Assembly (NCBI GenBank): GCA_040216885.1
Contig: JAVJOG010000022.1
Span: 62,001 to 126,000, forward strand
Direction of reading: 5' to 3'
DNA: 64,000 bases
DNA from: Parvibaculum sp040216885
GTDB taxonomy: Bacteria > Pseudomonadota > Alphaproteobacteria > Parvibaculales > Parvibaculaceae
Position numbers and translations under genes: made by a program. This document shows, in pieces, positions 44,518 through 52,879 of this stretch. The notes beneath the pieces are model-generated. The model worked only from the letters and a program-made list of their open reading frames with translations, made no database searches and was not told the DNA's origin. How positions within the stretch are numbered: position 1 is the first letter of the stretch; each line of letters opens with the position of its first letter.

Positions 44518-45102
44518 ATGAACAGCCTTGCTGTCAAAGACATAGAGCGGTCGTCCTTCGCGGCCAGTTCTGTCCTCGTGGCGCTTGGCAGCAATCTGGC
44601 GAGTGCGGCGGGCGGGCCGCAGCAGACGCTGCAAGCGGCATTGGGGTTGATGCCCGCATTCGGCCTCAGGGTCCGCATTCGGAGCCCGTTCTACCGAACA
44701 CCGTCGCTCAAGGAAGATACACAATCTGATTATGTGAATTCTCTGGTCGAGGTTGAAACGGCGTTGCCGCCCAAGGCATTGCTGGCGCTCCTTCACCGGA
44801 TCGAAGACCAGTTCGGGCGCGTCAGGCGGGACCGCTGGGGACCGCGGACTCTGGATCTCGATTTGCTGGATTATCGTGGCCTGATTGTCCCGGCGGCGGG
44901 GCGGCGCGGTCCGGAGGCGGGCATTGGGCCGTTGCCGCTGGCGCTGCCGCATCCGGCGCTCGCCGAACGGGCCTTCGTGCTGCTGCCGCTGCGGGATGTT
45001 GCGCCGGGGTGGCGGCACCCGGTGACGGGGGTGAGCGTCGACGCCTTGATCCGCAGTCTTCCGGCGGATGCCTTGCGGGGAATTGAGTGGCTCGGCGGTT
45101 AA
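44518..45102 (+). CDS. folK: HPPK, 2-amino-4-hydroxy-6-hydroxymethyldihydropteridine diphosphokinase
   Basis: A 194-residue enzyme of folate synthesis. It shows VALGSNLASAAGGPQQT, FYRTPSLKE, YVNSLVEVET and the ATP loop RDRWGPRTLDLDLLDY with the two catalytic Asp residues, then LPHPALAERAFVLLPL. The N-terminal 15 residues before VALGSN are longer than usual. It transfers pyrophosphate from ATP to the pterin. Upstream of rpoZ by 106 bp; other fol genes are not here. Confidence 0.94.
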   Translation: MNSLAVKDIERSSFAASSVLVALGSNLASAAGGPQQTLQAALGLMPAFGLRVRIRSPFYRTPSLKEDTQSDYVNSLVEVETALPPKALLALLHRIEDQFGRVRRDRWGPRTLDLDLLDYRGLIVPAAGRRGPEAGIGPLPLALPHPALAERAFVLLPLRDVAPGWRHPVTGVSVDALIRSLPADALRGIEWLGG

Positions 45103-45208
45103 AATTGCCGCAGATTGACTTCTAAATGCCTGTTCTTGCTTGCGTTCTGCTATTCTGACCCCTACATAAAGGGCCAAATCAGGTTCCCGCCCATACTGGA
45201 GTTTTGCA

Positions 45209-45634
45209 ATGGCCCGCGTGACCGTTGAAGATTGCGTCGACAAGGTGCCCAACCGATTCGAGCTGGTTCTGCTTTCGGGGCACCGCGCCCGGGCGATGTC
45301 GGCCGGTGCGGAATTGACCGTCGAGCGCGACAACGACAAGAATCCGGTGGTGGCGCTGCGAGAGATCGCCGAGCGGACCATCCTGCCGGAAGATCTGCGC
45401 GAAGACCTGGTCGCCAGCATGCAGAACCGGGTGGAGACCGAGGAGCCGGAAGTCGAGAACATGCAGCTCCTGATCTCGGGCGAAGCGGCAGGCGAAGTCG
45501 CCGATACGTTCGGCGCGGCGGAGGGCTCGTCGGACCGTATGAGCGAGGAAGAGCTGCTGCGCGCGATCCAGAGCCAGATCGACTCGCCGCAGCAAAAATC
45601 GGCCGACGCGGACGATATGGACGGGGAAGACTGA
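45209..45634 (+). CDS. rpoZ: RNA polymerase omega subunit
   Basis: A 141-residue omega subunit, with the family opening MARVTVEDCVDKVPNRFELVLLSGHRAR (in parts) and the ALREIAE helix. The acidic C-terminal tail of about 60 residues (SADADDMDGED) is longer than in E. coli and is typical of alphaproteobacteria. The ATG has GGAG nine bases upstream. rsh lies 160 bp downstream, behind a terminator. Confidence 0.95.
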   Translation: MARVTVEDCVDKVPNRFELVLLSGHRARAMSAGAELTVERDNDKNPVVALREIAERTILPEDLREDLVASMQNRVETEEPEVENMQLLISGEAAGEVADTFGAAEGSSDRMSEEELLRAIQSQIDSPQQKSADADDMDGED

Positions 45635-45682
45635 GAACGGGCGAGGAGGGCTTGGTCCCACCGCAGACGTCAATCGGTTTGA

Positions 45683-45720
45683 GTGCCGCCCGGCCGGAAG
45701 GTGAGGGGCGGCGCTTTTCG
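45683..45720 (+). terminator. Intrinsic terminator after rpoZ
   Basis: GTGCCGCCC (45683-45691) pairs with GGGCGGCGC (45706-45714) with one G-U pair, followed by TTTTCG. rsh must then have its own promoter in the next 70 bp, where CGTTTGTAC occurs twice (near 45718 and 45736). Confidence 0.7.
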
Positions 45721-45794
45721 TTTGTACGGACGTGCCGTTTGTACAAGGCGGGGCGTTAGGAAGTTGGCAAGACGCGGCGCAGGAGAATCGTTGA

Positions 45795-47945
45795 ATGTTG
45801 CGTCAGTATGAGCTCGTCGATCGCGTGCTCGGCTACGATCCGAAGGCGGACGAAGCCCTGATCAACCGCGCCTATGTCTATGCCATGAAACAGCATGGCA
45901 GCCAGATGCGTGCCAGCGGCGATCCTTATTTTTCCCATCCGATCGAAGTCGCCGGCATCCTGACGGAATTGAAGCTCGATACCGCGACCATCGTGACGGC
46001 GCTCCTGCACGACACGATGGAAGATACCGGCTCGACGATGGACGAGCTGACGAAGCTGTTCGGTTCGCAGGTCGCTGGCCTCGTCGACGGCGTGACCAAG
46101 CTGACGCGCCTTGAGCTCACCTCCGAACGTTCGAAGCAGGCCGAGAATTTCCGCAAGTTCCTGCTCGCGATGTCGAACGATATTCGTGTGCTGCTGGTCA
46201 AGCTTGCAGACCGGCTGCACAACATGCGGACGTTGCATTTCATCGATTCCGCCGACAAGCGCCAGCGCATCGCGCAGGAAACGATGGAGATTTATGCGCC
46301 GCTTGCCGGGCGCATGGGCATTCAGGAAATCCGGGAAGAGCTTGAGGACCTCGCATTCAAGGAACTCAACCCCGAAGCGCGCGAGGCGTTGTTGAAGCGT
46401 CTCAACGAGTTTCGCGAGGAAAGCGGCGATACGGTGAAGCAGATCGCCGCCGAGATCGAAGCGAAGCTCAAGGAGGAAGGTCTCGCCGCCGAAGTGATCG
46501 GGCGCGAGAAGCGCCCCTATTCGATGTGGCGAAAAATGGAACGCCGCGGCATTTCTCTGGAGCAGCTTTCGGACATTTTCGGGTTCCGGGTCGTTGTCGA
46601 CGAGGTGCCGGACTGTTACCAGGCAATCGGTATTCTGCATACGTCATGGCCGATGGTTCCGGGCCGGTTCAAGGACTACATCTCGACGCCGAAGAACAAC
46701 GGTTATCGTTCGATCCATACAACGATGATCGGGCCACAGAAGAAGCGTGCGGAGGTTCAGGTTCGGACGCGCAAGATGCATGAGATCGCCGAGTACGGCA
46801 TCGCCGCTCATTGGCTCTACAAGGAAGGGCCCGTGGACAGCGAAGCGTCGGGCGAATTCGCGGCGACGTTCAGTTGGCTTCGGCAGTTGATCGAAATGCT
46901 CGAGCATGGCGGTACGCCCGAAGAGTTCATGGAGCACACCAAGCTCCAGATGTTTTCCGACCAGGTTTTCTGCTTCACGCCCAACGGCATGCTCATCACA
47001 CTGCCGCGCGGCGCGACGCCGATCGATTTCGCCTATGCCGTACACACGGAGATCGGCGACACCTGCGTCGGTTGCAAGATCAATGGCCGTCACATGCCGC
47101 TGCGCACGCGGCTCGAAAACGGCGACGAAGTCGAGATCATCCGCTCGCAGGTGCAGCGGCCCTCGCCGGCATGGGAGGCGTTCGTCGCGACGGGCAAGGC
47201 GCGTTCGGCGATCCGCCGTTCGATCCGCGCCGCCAAGCAGGCCGAGTTCAGCCGTCTCGGCCGACAGATTCTCAAAAGCGCCTTCGAAGCGGCCGGCAAG
47301 GATGCTTCCGACACGATCCTCGAACGCGCTCTCGGCCCGCTCCGCAAATCCGATGTTGCCGAGCTCCTTGCCTCGATCGGCGACGGCACGGTGAGCGCCG
47401 AGCAAGTGCTGCACACCGTCTATCCCGAGGAGCCCGTCGCCAAGCGCGGCCGCAAGCGGGTATCCAGCGCGAATGGAAAGGACGAGCGCAATGGTGCCGT
47501 GCGCGTGACGGGACGGGGCGCCGGGCTCGGCATTCAATTCGCGCCCGATACATTTCCGCTTCCCGGTGAACGCATCGTCGGCATCATGATGCCGGGTGAG
47601 GGCGTTACGGTCTATCCGATCGACGCGCCGGCGCTTGAAACGTTCGACGGCGAACCGTCGCGCTGGATCGACGTGACATGGGATATCGACCCGGAAGTGC
47701 CGCAAACCTTTCCGGCACGGCTGCGCGTGACGGCGCGCAACGAAGTCGGTTCGCTCGGACACATTGCGACGCTTATCGCCGATTACGGGAGCAATATTTC
47801 CAACCTGACGCTGGCGCAGCGCGACGCGGACTTCTACGACCTCCAGATCGATCTGGACGTGCGGGATATCAAACACCTGACCCGCATCATGTCGGCCTTG
47901 AACGGACTATCCTGCGTCAACACCGTTGCGCGTCCCCGACATTGA
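45795..47945 (+). CDS. rsh: Bifunctional (p)ppGpp synthetase/hydrolase RSH
   Basis: A 716-residue RelA/SpoT homologue. The HD hydrolase part is intact (YFSHPIEVAGILTE, ALLHDTMEDT), and the synthetase shows GYRSIHTTMIGP and the RTRKMHEIAEYGIAAHW block. A TGS domain (FTPNGMLITLPRGATPIDFAYAVHTEIGD, in parts) and a C-terminal ACT domain follow. Alphaproteobacteria usually have one such long RSH. The product makes and destroys (p)ppGpp in starvation. The ATG has AGGAG ten bases upstream. Confidence 0.96.
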   Translation: MLRQYELVDRVLGYDPKADEALINRAYVYAMKQHGSQMRASGDPYFSHPIEVAGILTELKLDTATIVTALLHDTMEDTGSTMDELTKLFGSQVAGLVDGVTKLTRLELTSERSKQAENFRKFLLAMSNDIRVLLVKLADRLHNMRTLHFIDSADKRQRIAQETMEIYAPLAGRMGIQEIREELEDLAFKELNPEAREALLKRLNEFREESGDTVKQIAAEIEAKLKEEGLAAEVIGREKRPYSMWRKMERRGISLEQLSDIFGFRVVVDEVPDCYQAIGILHTSWPMVPGRFKDYISTPKNNGYRSIHTTMIGPQKKRAEVQVRTRKMHEIAEYGIAAHWLYKEGPVDSEASGEFAATFSWLRQLIEMLEHGGTPEEFMEHTKLQMFSDQVFCFTPNGMLITLPRGATPIDFAYAVHTEIGDTCVGCKINGRHMPLRTRLENGDEVEIIRSQVQRPSPAWEAFVATGKARSAIRRSIRAAKQAEFSRLGRQILKSAFEAAGKDASDTILERALGPLRKSDVAELLASIGDGTVSAEQVLHTVYPEEPVAKRGRKRVSSANGKDERNGAVRVTGRGAGLGIQFAPDTFPLPGERIVGIMMPGEGVTVYPIDAPALETFDGEPSRWIDVTWDIDPEVPQTFPARLRVTARNEVGSLGHIATLIADYGSNISNLTLAQRDADFYDLQIDLDVRDIKHLTRIMSALNGLSCVNTVARPRH

Positions 47946-47984
47946 CCGCCATTGCCTCAACATCCGAAAGCCGGTGAGCACGAA

Positions 47985-48569
47985 ATGAAAGAAGCCAAGG
48001 TCCTCAAGGAATTCGAAAAAGCCGGTGCGCTGCTGAAGGGGCACTTCATCCTGTCGTCTGGCCTGCACAGCCCCATATTTCTTCAGAAAGCGCTCGTCTT
48101 CATGAATCCGAAGCGGACGGCACGGCTTTGCAAGGCGCTGGCGGCGAAAATCGAAGCGGAAGTCGACGGTCCGATCGATGCCATTATTTCGCCCGCTGTC
48201 GGGGGAATCATTCCAGGCTACGAGACGGCGCGTCATCTCGGGGCGCCGGCGATGTATGTTGAACGCGAAAAGGGTGAGTTCGTTTTGCGACGCGGTTTTC
48301 CGTTGAAAAAGGGCATGCGGGTCGTGATGGTCGAAGACATCGTGACGACCGGGTTGTCGTCGCGCGAATGCATTCAGGCGATTCGCAAAACTGGTGCGAA
48401 GGTCGTTGCGGCGGCGTGTCTTATCGACCGGTCGGGCGGCCGGGCGAAGGTCGGCACGAAGCTGATCTCGTTGGCGCGCATCGACATTCCAGCCTATCCG
48501 GCCAACAAGTTGCCGAAGGAGCTTGCGGCGTTACCCGCCGAGAAGCCCGGCAGCCGCGGCATCGCCTAG
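47985..48569 (+). CDS. pyrE: Orotate phosphoribosyltransferase
   Basis: A 194-residue PRPP-dependent enzyme of pyrimidine synthesis. The PRPP loop is VVMVEDIVTTGLSSRECI, and the substrate side has FILSSGLHSPIFLQK and AIISPAVGGIIPGYETAR. It is in the usual rsh-pyrE arrangement of alphaproteobacteria. The ATG at 47985 was chosen over a TTG at 47952; neither has a strong ribosome site. It is distant from pyrB and pyrC' at 17-19 kb. Confidence 0.95.
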   Translation: MKEAKVLKEFEKAGALLKGHFILSSGLHSPIFLQKALVFMNPKRTARLCKALAAKIEAEVDGPIDAIISPAVGGIIPGYETARHLGAPAMYVEREKGEFVLRRGFPLKKGMRVVMVEDIVTTGLSSRECIQAIRKTGAKVVAAACLIDRSGGRAKVGTKLISLARIDIPAYPANKLPKELAALPAEKPGSRGIA

Positions 48570-48582
48570 AGGAGACGGTCCC

Positions 48583-49170
48583 TTGTTTCGGCGTCGCGTC
48601 GAACTTCATCCGTTGCGGAAGCTGCGCGAGACCTTCTGGCCGAGCGCCGGCTGGAAGCGCGCGATCCAGTATGGGTGGCGGCGGGTTTGGCGTTTGTCGG
48701 GAACGCCGCATGCGATTTCAATGGGCATCGCCGCAGGCGTGTTTGCGTCGTGTACGCCGTTCATCGGCTTTCATATCCTGATCGCAATGCTCATCGCCTG
48801 GGTGTTGCGCGGCAATCTGATCGCGAGCGCAATCGGCACGTTTGCGGGAAATCCACTGACTTTTCCGGCGATCTGGTTCGTAGTCTATGAGGTTGGGCGC
48901 TATATGGTCGGCGCGCCGGTGGCCGCAAACCCCGACATTGCGGAGACGCTGCAGAGCGACCGCGCTTTCGACATGATCCTGCCGCTGCTGGTACCGCTGA
49001 CCGTCGGTGCTGTTCCCGTCGGCATCGTTCTTGGGGGTGTCGGCTATGTCATGACGCGCAGCGGCGTGGAGGCCTATCAGGTGCGCCGCCGTCGACGGCT
49101 TGCCGAACGGGTGCAGGCACCTGCGCCGTTTCTCGACCCGAGACCACCGGCCGGCGAGGCGCAGGAATGA
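48583..49170 (+). CDS. DUF2062 membrane protein
   Basis: A 195-residue protein of the DUF2062 family, which has WRLSGTPHAISMGIAAGVFAS, then FIGFHILIAMLIAWVLRGN and the block GTFAGNPLTFPAIWF, with about three membrane segments and a basic C-terminal tail. The start is a TTG at 48583 with GGAGA seven to eight bases upstream. Function is unknown; the family is often near pdxJ in this class. Confidence 0.85.
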   Translation: MFRRRVELHPLRKLRETFWPSAGWKRAIQYGWRRVWRLSGTPHAISMGIAAGVFASCTPFIGFHILIAMLIAWVLRGNLIASAIGTFAGNPLTFPAIWFVVYEVGRYMVGAPVAANPDIAETLQSDRAFDMILPLLVPLTVGAVPVGIVLGGVGYVMTRSGVEAYQVRRRRRLAERVQAPAPFLDPRPPAGEAQE

Positions 49171-49198
49171 CGGCAGGAAAAAAACGGAAACAGCAACA

Positions 49199-49981
49199 AT
49201 GAGTCCGAAGTCTCATCTGCGTCTCGGCGTCAATATCGACCATGTCGCGACGATCCGTAACGCGCGGGGCGGCGAGCACCCGGATCCCGTGCGCGCGGCG
49301 AAACTGGCCGCGGCGGCCGGAGCCGACGGCATTACCGCACATCTGAGAGAAGACCGGCGCCATATCCGAGACGGCGACATTGCGCGACTGAAGGGCGAAA
49401 CAGGATTGCCGCTCAACCTCGAAATGGCGGCGACGCCTGAAATGCTCGAGATTGCGCTGCGTCACAGCCCGCATGCCTGCTGCATCGTGCCGGAGCGGCG
49501 CGAGGAGGTGACGACGGAGGGCGGGCTCGATGCGTCGGGCCTTCACAACCATCTGGCGCCTGTGGTTGCGCGGCTTTCCGACAAGGGCATTCGTGTGTCG
49601 CTGTTCATCAATGCCGAGACGCGACAGCTTGAAGCGGCGCGTTCGCTTGGCGCGCATATCGTCGAGCTGCATACGGGGGCCTATTGCGAGGCGGCGATAG
49701 GGCGCGAAAGCGCCAAGCGCGACGCGGAACTGGCGCGGCTCGCGGAGGCGGCGCGCAACGGCGCGGCGCTGGGGCTGGAAGTACATGCAGGTCATGGACT
49801 TACGTTCGACACGGTGGCGCCGGTGGCGGCGATGCCGGAGCTTGCGGAACTCAATATCGGTCACTTTTTGATTGGCGAAGCGATTTTCACGGGGCTCGAT
49901 GCGAGCATCAAGCGGATGCGCGCGGCGATGGACGAAGCGCGGCACGGCGCCGATTCCGGCGAGGCGAAGGGCCGCGCATGA
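49199..49981 (+). CDS. pdxJ: Pyridoxine 5'-phosphate synthase
   Basis: A 260-residue TIM-barrel enzyme of vitamin B6 synthesis. It shows LGVNIDHVATIRNARGG, DGITAHLREDRRHI, CIVPERREEVTTEGGLD and VHAGHGLTFD. It joins aminoacetone phosphate and deoxyxylulose phosphate. The ATG at 49199 follows the DUF2062 stop by about 28 bases. The stop overlaps the acpS start as ATGA. Confidence 0.96.
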   Translation: MSPKSHLRLGVNIDHVATIRNARGGEHPDPVRAAKLAAAAGADGITAHLREDRRHIRDGDIARLKGETGLPLNLEMAATPEMLEIALRHSPHACCIVPERREEVTTEGGLDASGLHNHLAPVVARLSDKGIRVSLFINAETRQLEAARSLGAHIVELHTGAYCEAAIGRESAKRDAELARLAEAARNGAALGLEVHAGHGLTFDTVAPVAAMPELAELNIGHFLIGEAIFTGLDASIKRMRAAMDEARHGADSGEAKGRA

Positions 49982-50379
49982 TCATCGGAATTGGCAACGA
50001 TATCATCGACATACGGCGCATCGAACAGACGCTTGAGCGCTTCGGCGAACGGTTCATCGGCCGGATATTCACCGACATCGAACGCGCGAAGTCCGAGGGA
50101 CGGCGGATGCGTGCGGCGTCTTATGCCAAGCGTTTTGCCGCGAAAGAGGCTTGCTCGAAAGCGCTGGGAACAGGTTTCCGGCGCGGCATCTTCTGGCGCG
50201 ACATGGGGGTGGTGAACCTGCGTTCCGGACAGCCGACGATGGCGCTGACGGGCGGTGCGCTGGCCCGCCTCCAGGAGATCACGCCGGCCGGAATGGAGGC
50301 CGTCATTCACCTGACGATCACGGACGATCACCCGCAAGCACAGGCTTTTGTTATCATTTCCGCAATACCCCGACCTTGA
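49978..50379 (+). CDS. acpS: Holo-[acyl-carrier-protein] synthase
   Basis: A 133-residue phosphopantetheinyl transferase. GIGNDIIDIRRIE holds the Mg-binding Asp, and FAAKEACSKALGTGFRRGIFW holds the Glu and Lys. The product activates ACP in lipid synthesis. It overlaps pdxJ by four bases, and lepB starts 67 bp after it. The run pdxJ-acpS-lepB-rnc-era is a known alphaproteobacterial order. Confidence 0.95.
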   Translation: MIIGIGNDIIDIRRIEQTLERFGERFIGRIFTDIERAKSEGRRMRAASYAKRFAAKEACSKALGTGFRRGIFWRDMGVVNLRSGQPTMALTGGALARLQEITPAGMEAVIHLTITDDHPQAQAFVIISAIPRP

Positions 50380-50446
50380 ACCGCGGGGCAGACGCGACGG
50401 CGGATTGTGGTATGGTCCGCCGTTTTCGAGGGGCAGGAGCCGAGAG

Positions 50447-51205
50447 ATGACGTTGATGGAAAATGCCAAGAAGCTGCGCAGCGGGTCGCTGGCCGAGAAT
50501 GTCCGGACCATCGGCTATGCGCTGCTGATCGCGCTTTTCATCCGGGCGTTCCTTTTCCAGCCCTTCTTCATTCCCTCGAGTTCGATGGAATCGACGCTGC
50601 TGATCGGCGACTATCTCTTTGTTTCCAAATACAGTTATGGCTATTCGCGGCACTCGCTGCCGTTCAGTCCGGGGCTGTTCGACGGCCGCATCCTGGGGGC
50701 GTCGCCGCAGCGGGGCGACATCGCGGTGTTCAAGGTGCCGACCGACAACCGGACCGATTTCATCAAGCGGGTCATAGGTTTACCGGGCGATACCGTGCAG
50801 ATGAAGGGCGGGGTGCTGCATATCAACGATGTCGCGGTGCCGCGCCAGCGGGTGGACGACTTCGTCGAACGCAGTCCTTCGGGCAATGTACGCCGTATTC
50901 CACAGTATCTGGAGACGCTTCCCAATGGCGTTTCATATATTACGCTGGACATGACGCCGAACAGTGTGTGGGACAATACCGGTCTCTACATCGTTCCCGA
51001 AGATCATTACTTCATGATGGGCGACAATCGCGACAATTCGAGCGATAGCCGGGTGCCGGATTCTGTCGGATACGTGCCATTCGAGAACCTGGTGGGCCGC
51101 GCCGAGATCATTTTCTTCTCGGCCGACGGCAGCGCCTCGTTCTGGCAATTCTGGAAATGGCCGTCGGCGATCCGATGGGACCGGATCGGCAAGTGGACCG
51201 ATTGA
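50447..51205 (+). CDS. lepB: Signal peptidase I
   Basis: A 252-residue membrane-bound serine protease. A single membrane segment (YALLIALFIRAFLFQPFF) leads to the catalytic Ser in IPSSSMESTLLIGD. The catalytic Lys is in DFIKRVIGLPGD, and GDNRDNSSDSR follows near the C terminus. It removes signal peptides on the outer face of the inner membrane. The ATG has AGGAG seven bases upstream. Confidence 0.96.
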   Translation: MTLMENAKKLRSGSLAENVRTIGYALLIALFIRAFLFQPFFIPSSSMESTLLIGDYLFVSKYSYGYSRHSLPFSPGLFDGRILGASPQRGDIAVFKVPTDNRTDFIKRVIGLPGDTVQMKGGVLHINDVAVPRQRVDDFVERSPSGNVRRIPQYLETLPNGVSYITLDMTPNSVWDNTGLYIVPEDHYFMMGDNRDNSSDSRVPDSVGYVPFENLVGRAEIIFFSADGSASFWQFWKWPSAIRWDRIGKWTD

Positions 51206-51867
51206 GCGCCGCGCTCGAAAAGAAATTGTCCTATAAATTCAAGGACATGGATCTTATCGCGCGGGCGCTGACGCATCCGAGCGCCGGGCCGGACAACTAT
51301 CAGAGGCTCGAATTTCTCGGCGACCGTGTGCTGGCGCTCACCGTCGCGGATTGGCTGATGCGGCTTTTTCCGGAGGCGGACGAAGGCGAATTGGCGATCA
51401 GATTCAATGCGTTAGTACGCAAGGAGGCGTGCGCGGAGGTGGCGGCGCGCATCGACCTCGGCGCTCATATCACGATGGGGCCAGGCGAGGAAAAGGCCGG
51501 CGGAAGGGGGAAAACCGCGATTTTAGCCGAGGGCTGCGAAGCGCTGATCGCGGCGCTTTATCTCGATGGCGGAATGGCGGCGGCGACGCAATTCATCGAG
51601 CGCGAATGGTCGCAACTCGTTGATAAACATGCAGAAATTCCGCAGGACGCCAAGACGGCGCTGCAGGAATGGGCGCATGCGCAAGGGCTTCAAGCGCCGA
51701 CTTACCGGCAGACGGGGCGCAGCGGGCCGGACCATGCGCCGGAATTCACGGTCGAGGTCGTGGTCGGGGATGCCAAGCCCTTGACCGGCAAGGGAAATTC
51801 GAAGCGGCAGGCGGAGCAGGCGGCAGCGCAGGCCGCGCTCGAATCCGCGAATGTGCGAAATCGCTAA
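51175..51867 (+). CDS. rnc: Ribonuclease III
   Basis: A protein of about 230 residues with an RNase III domain and a C-terminal double-stranded RNA-binding domain (TALQEWAHAQG ... PEFTVEVVV ... AEQAAAQAAL). The signature YQRLEFLGDRVLAL is intact. The second acidic block reads LAEGCEALIAALYLDGG, so the position that is Asp in E. coli (D114) is Glu here, while the next Glu (E117) is kept. Starts at 51175 (ATG), 51193 (GTG) and 51202 (TTG, overlapping the lepB stop) are all possible. It matures rRNA. Confidence 0.93.
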   Translation: MGPDRQVDRLSAALEKKLSYKFKDMDLIARALTHPSAGPDNYQRLEFLGDRVLALTVADWLMRLFPEADEGELAIRFNALVRKEACAEVAARIDLGAHITMGPGEEKAGGRGKTAILAEGCEALIAALYLDGGMAAATQFIEREWSQLVDKHAEIPQDAKTALQEWAHAQGLQAPTYRQTGRSGPDHAPEFTVEVVVGDAKPLTGKGNSKRQAEQAAAQAALESANVRNR

Positions 51868-51884
51868 GCCATTGATATTCCACA

Positions 51885-51934
51885 CTGTCATCCAACTGTC
51901 ATCGTACTGTCAAAAAACTGTCACGTAACTGTCA
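51885..51934. repeat. Five CTGTCA repeats at exact 11-bp period
   Basis: CTGTCA starts at 51885, 51896, 51907, 51918 and 51929, so five copies are spaced by exactly 11 bp, each preceded by A. The gaps (TCCA, TCGT, AAAA, CGTA) differ, so only the ACTGTCA heptamer is conserved. The array ends 13 bases before the era ATG. 11 bp is close to one helical turn, so five protein molecules could line up on one face. Confidence 0.85.
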
Positions 51935-51947
51935 CAAACGAGATTTC

Positions 51948-52868
51948 ATGGAAAACCAGACCGACCGGACCGAACCGACACGCTGCGGGTTTGTCGCCAT
52001 AATCGGGGCGCCGAATGCCGGCAAGTCGACGCTGGTCAACCGGCTGGTCGGATCGAAGGTCGCGATCGTCACCCACAAGGTGCAGACGACGCGGGCGCGC
52101 ATCCGCGGCATCGCGATGGAGGGCGCCACGCAGATCGTGTTTGTGGACACGCCCGGCATCTTCAAGCCGAAGCGGCGGCTCGACCGGGCGATGGTGGATG
52201 CGGCCTGGGGCGGGGCGGGCGACGCCGACCTGATCGTGCTGATGGTCGACATGGAGAGCGGCCGCGACAGCGATGTCGAGCGGATCGTCGAGGGGCTGAA
52301 AGCCCAAGGCAGGAAAGCCATCCTTGTGCTGAACAAGTCGGATGCCTGCGACCGCGAGAAACTGCTGAAGACGGCGGCGAAGCTCAACGAGACCGGGATC
52401 TTCACCGAGACTTTCATGGTGTCGGCGCTGACGGGGGACGGGGTCGCGGACCTCAAGCGCCACATCGCGGCGCTGCTGCCGGAAGGCCCCTGGCATTATC
52501 CGGAAGACCAGGCGGCCGATGTGCCGCTCAGGTCGCTTGCCGCCGAAATCACGCGCGAGAAACTTTTCCTCCGGCTGCATGACGAGCTGCCCTATTCGCT
52601 GACCGTCGAGACCGAAAGCTGGGAGCAGAAAAAGGACGGCTCGATCCGCATCGCGCAGGTTATCTATGTCGAGCGCGACAGCCAGAAGAAGATCGCGCTG
52701 GGCAAGGGCGGACAGACGATCAAGACCATCGGCCAGATGGCGCGCGAGGAATTGCAGGAGATGCTGGAGACGAAGGTGCATCTGTTCCTGTTCGTCAAGG
52801 TGCGCGAGAACTGGTCGGACGACCGAGAGCGCTATCGCGAGATGGGGCTCGACTTTCCGAAGGAGTGA
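51948..52868 (+). CDS. era: GTPase Era
   Basis: A 306-residue GTPase needed for 30S ribosome assembly. The P-loop is IIGAPNAGKSTL, then QTTRARIRGI, the DTPG motif in VFVDTPGIF and NKSD. The KH domain follows, with IALGKGGQTIKTIG. There is no clear Shine-Dalgarno site; the last repeat of the 11-bp array ends 13 bases upstream (GAGATTTC lies between). It may be co-transcribed with rnc. Confidence 0.96.
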   Translation: MENQTDRTEPTRCGFVAIIGAPNAGKSTLVNRLVGSKVAIVTHKVQTTRARIRGIAMEGATQIVFVDTPGIFKPKRRLDRAMVDAAWGGAGDADLIVLMVDMESGRDSDVERIVEGLKAQGRKAILVLNKSDACDREKLLKTAAKLNETGIFTETFMVSALTGDGVADLKRHIAALLPEGPWHYPEDQAADVPLRSLAAEITREKLFLRLHDELPYSLTVETESWEQKKDGSIRIAQVIYVERDSQKKIALGKGGQTIKTIGQMAREELQEMLETKVHLFLFVKVRENWSDDRERYREMGLDFPKE

Positions 52869-52879
52869 GTGGGAGAGCC

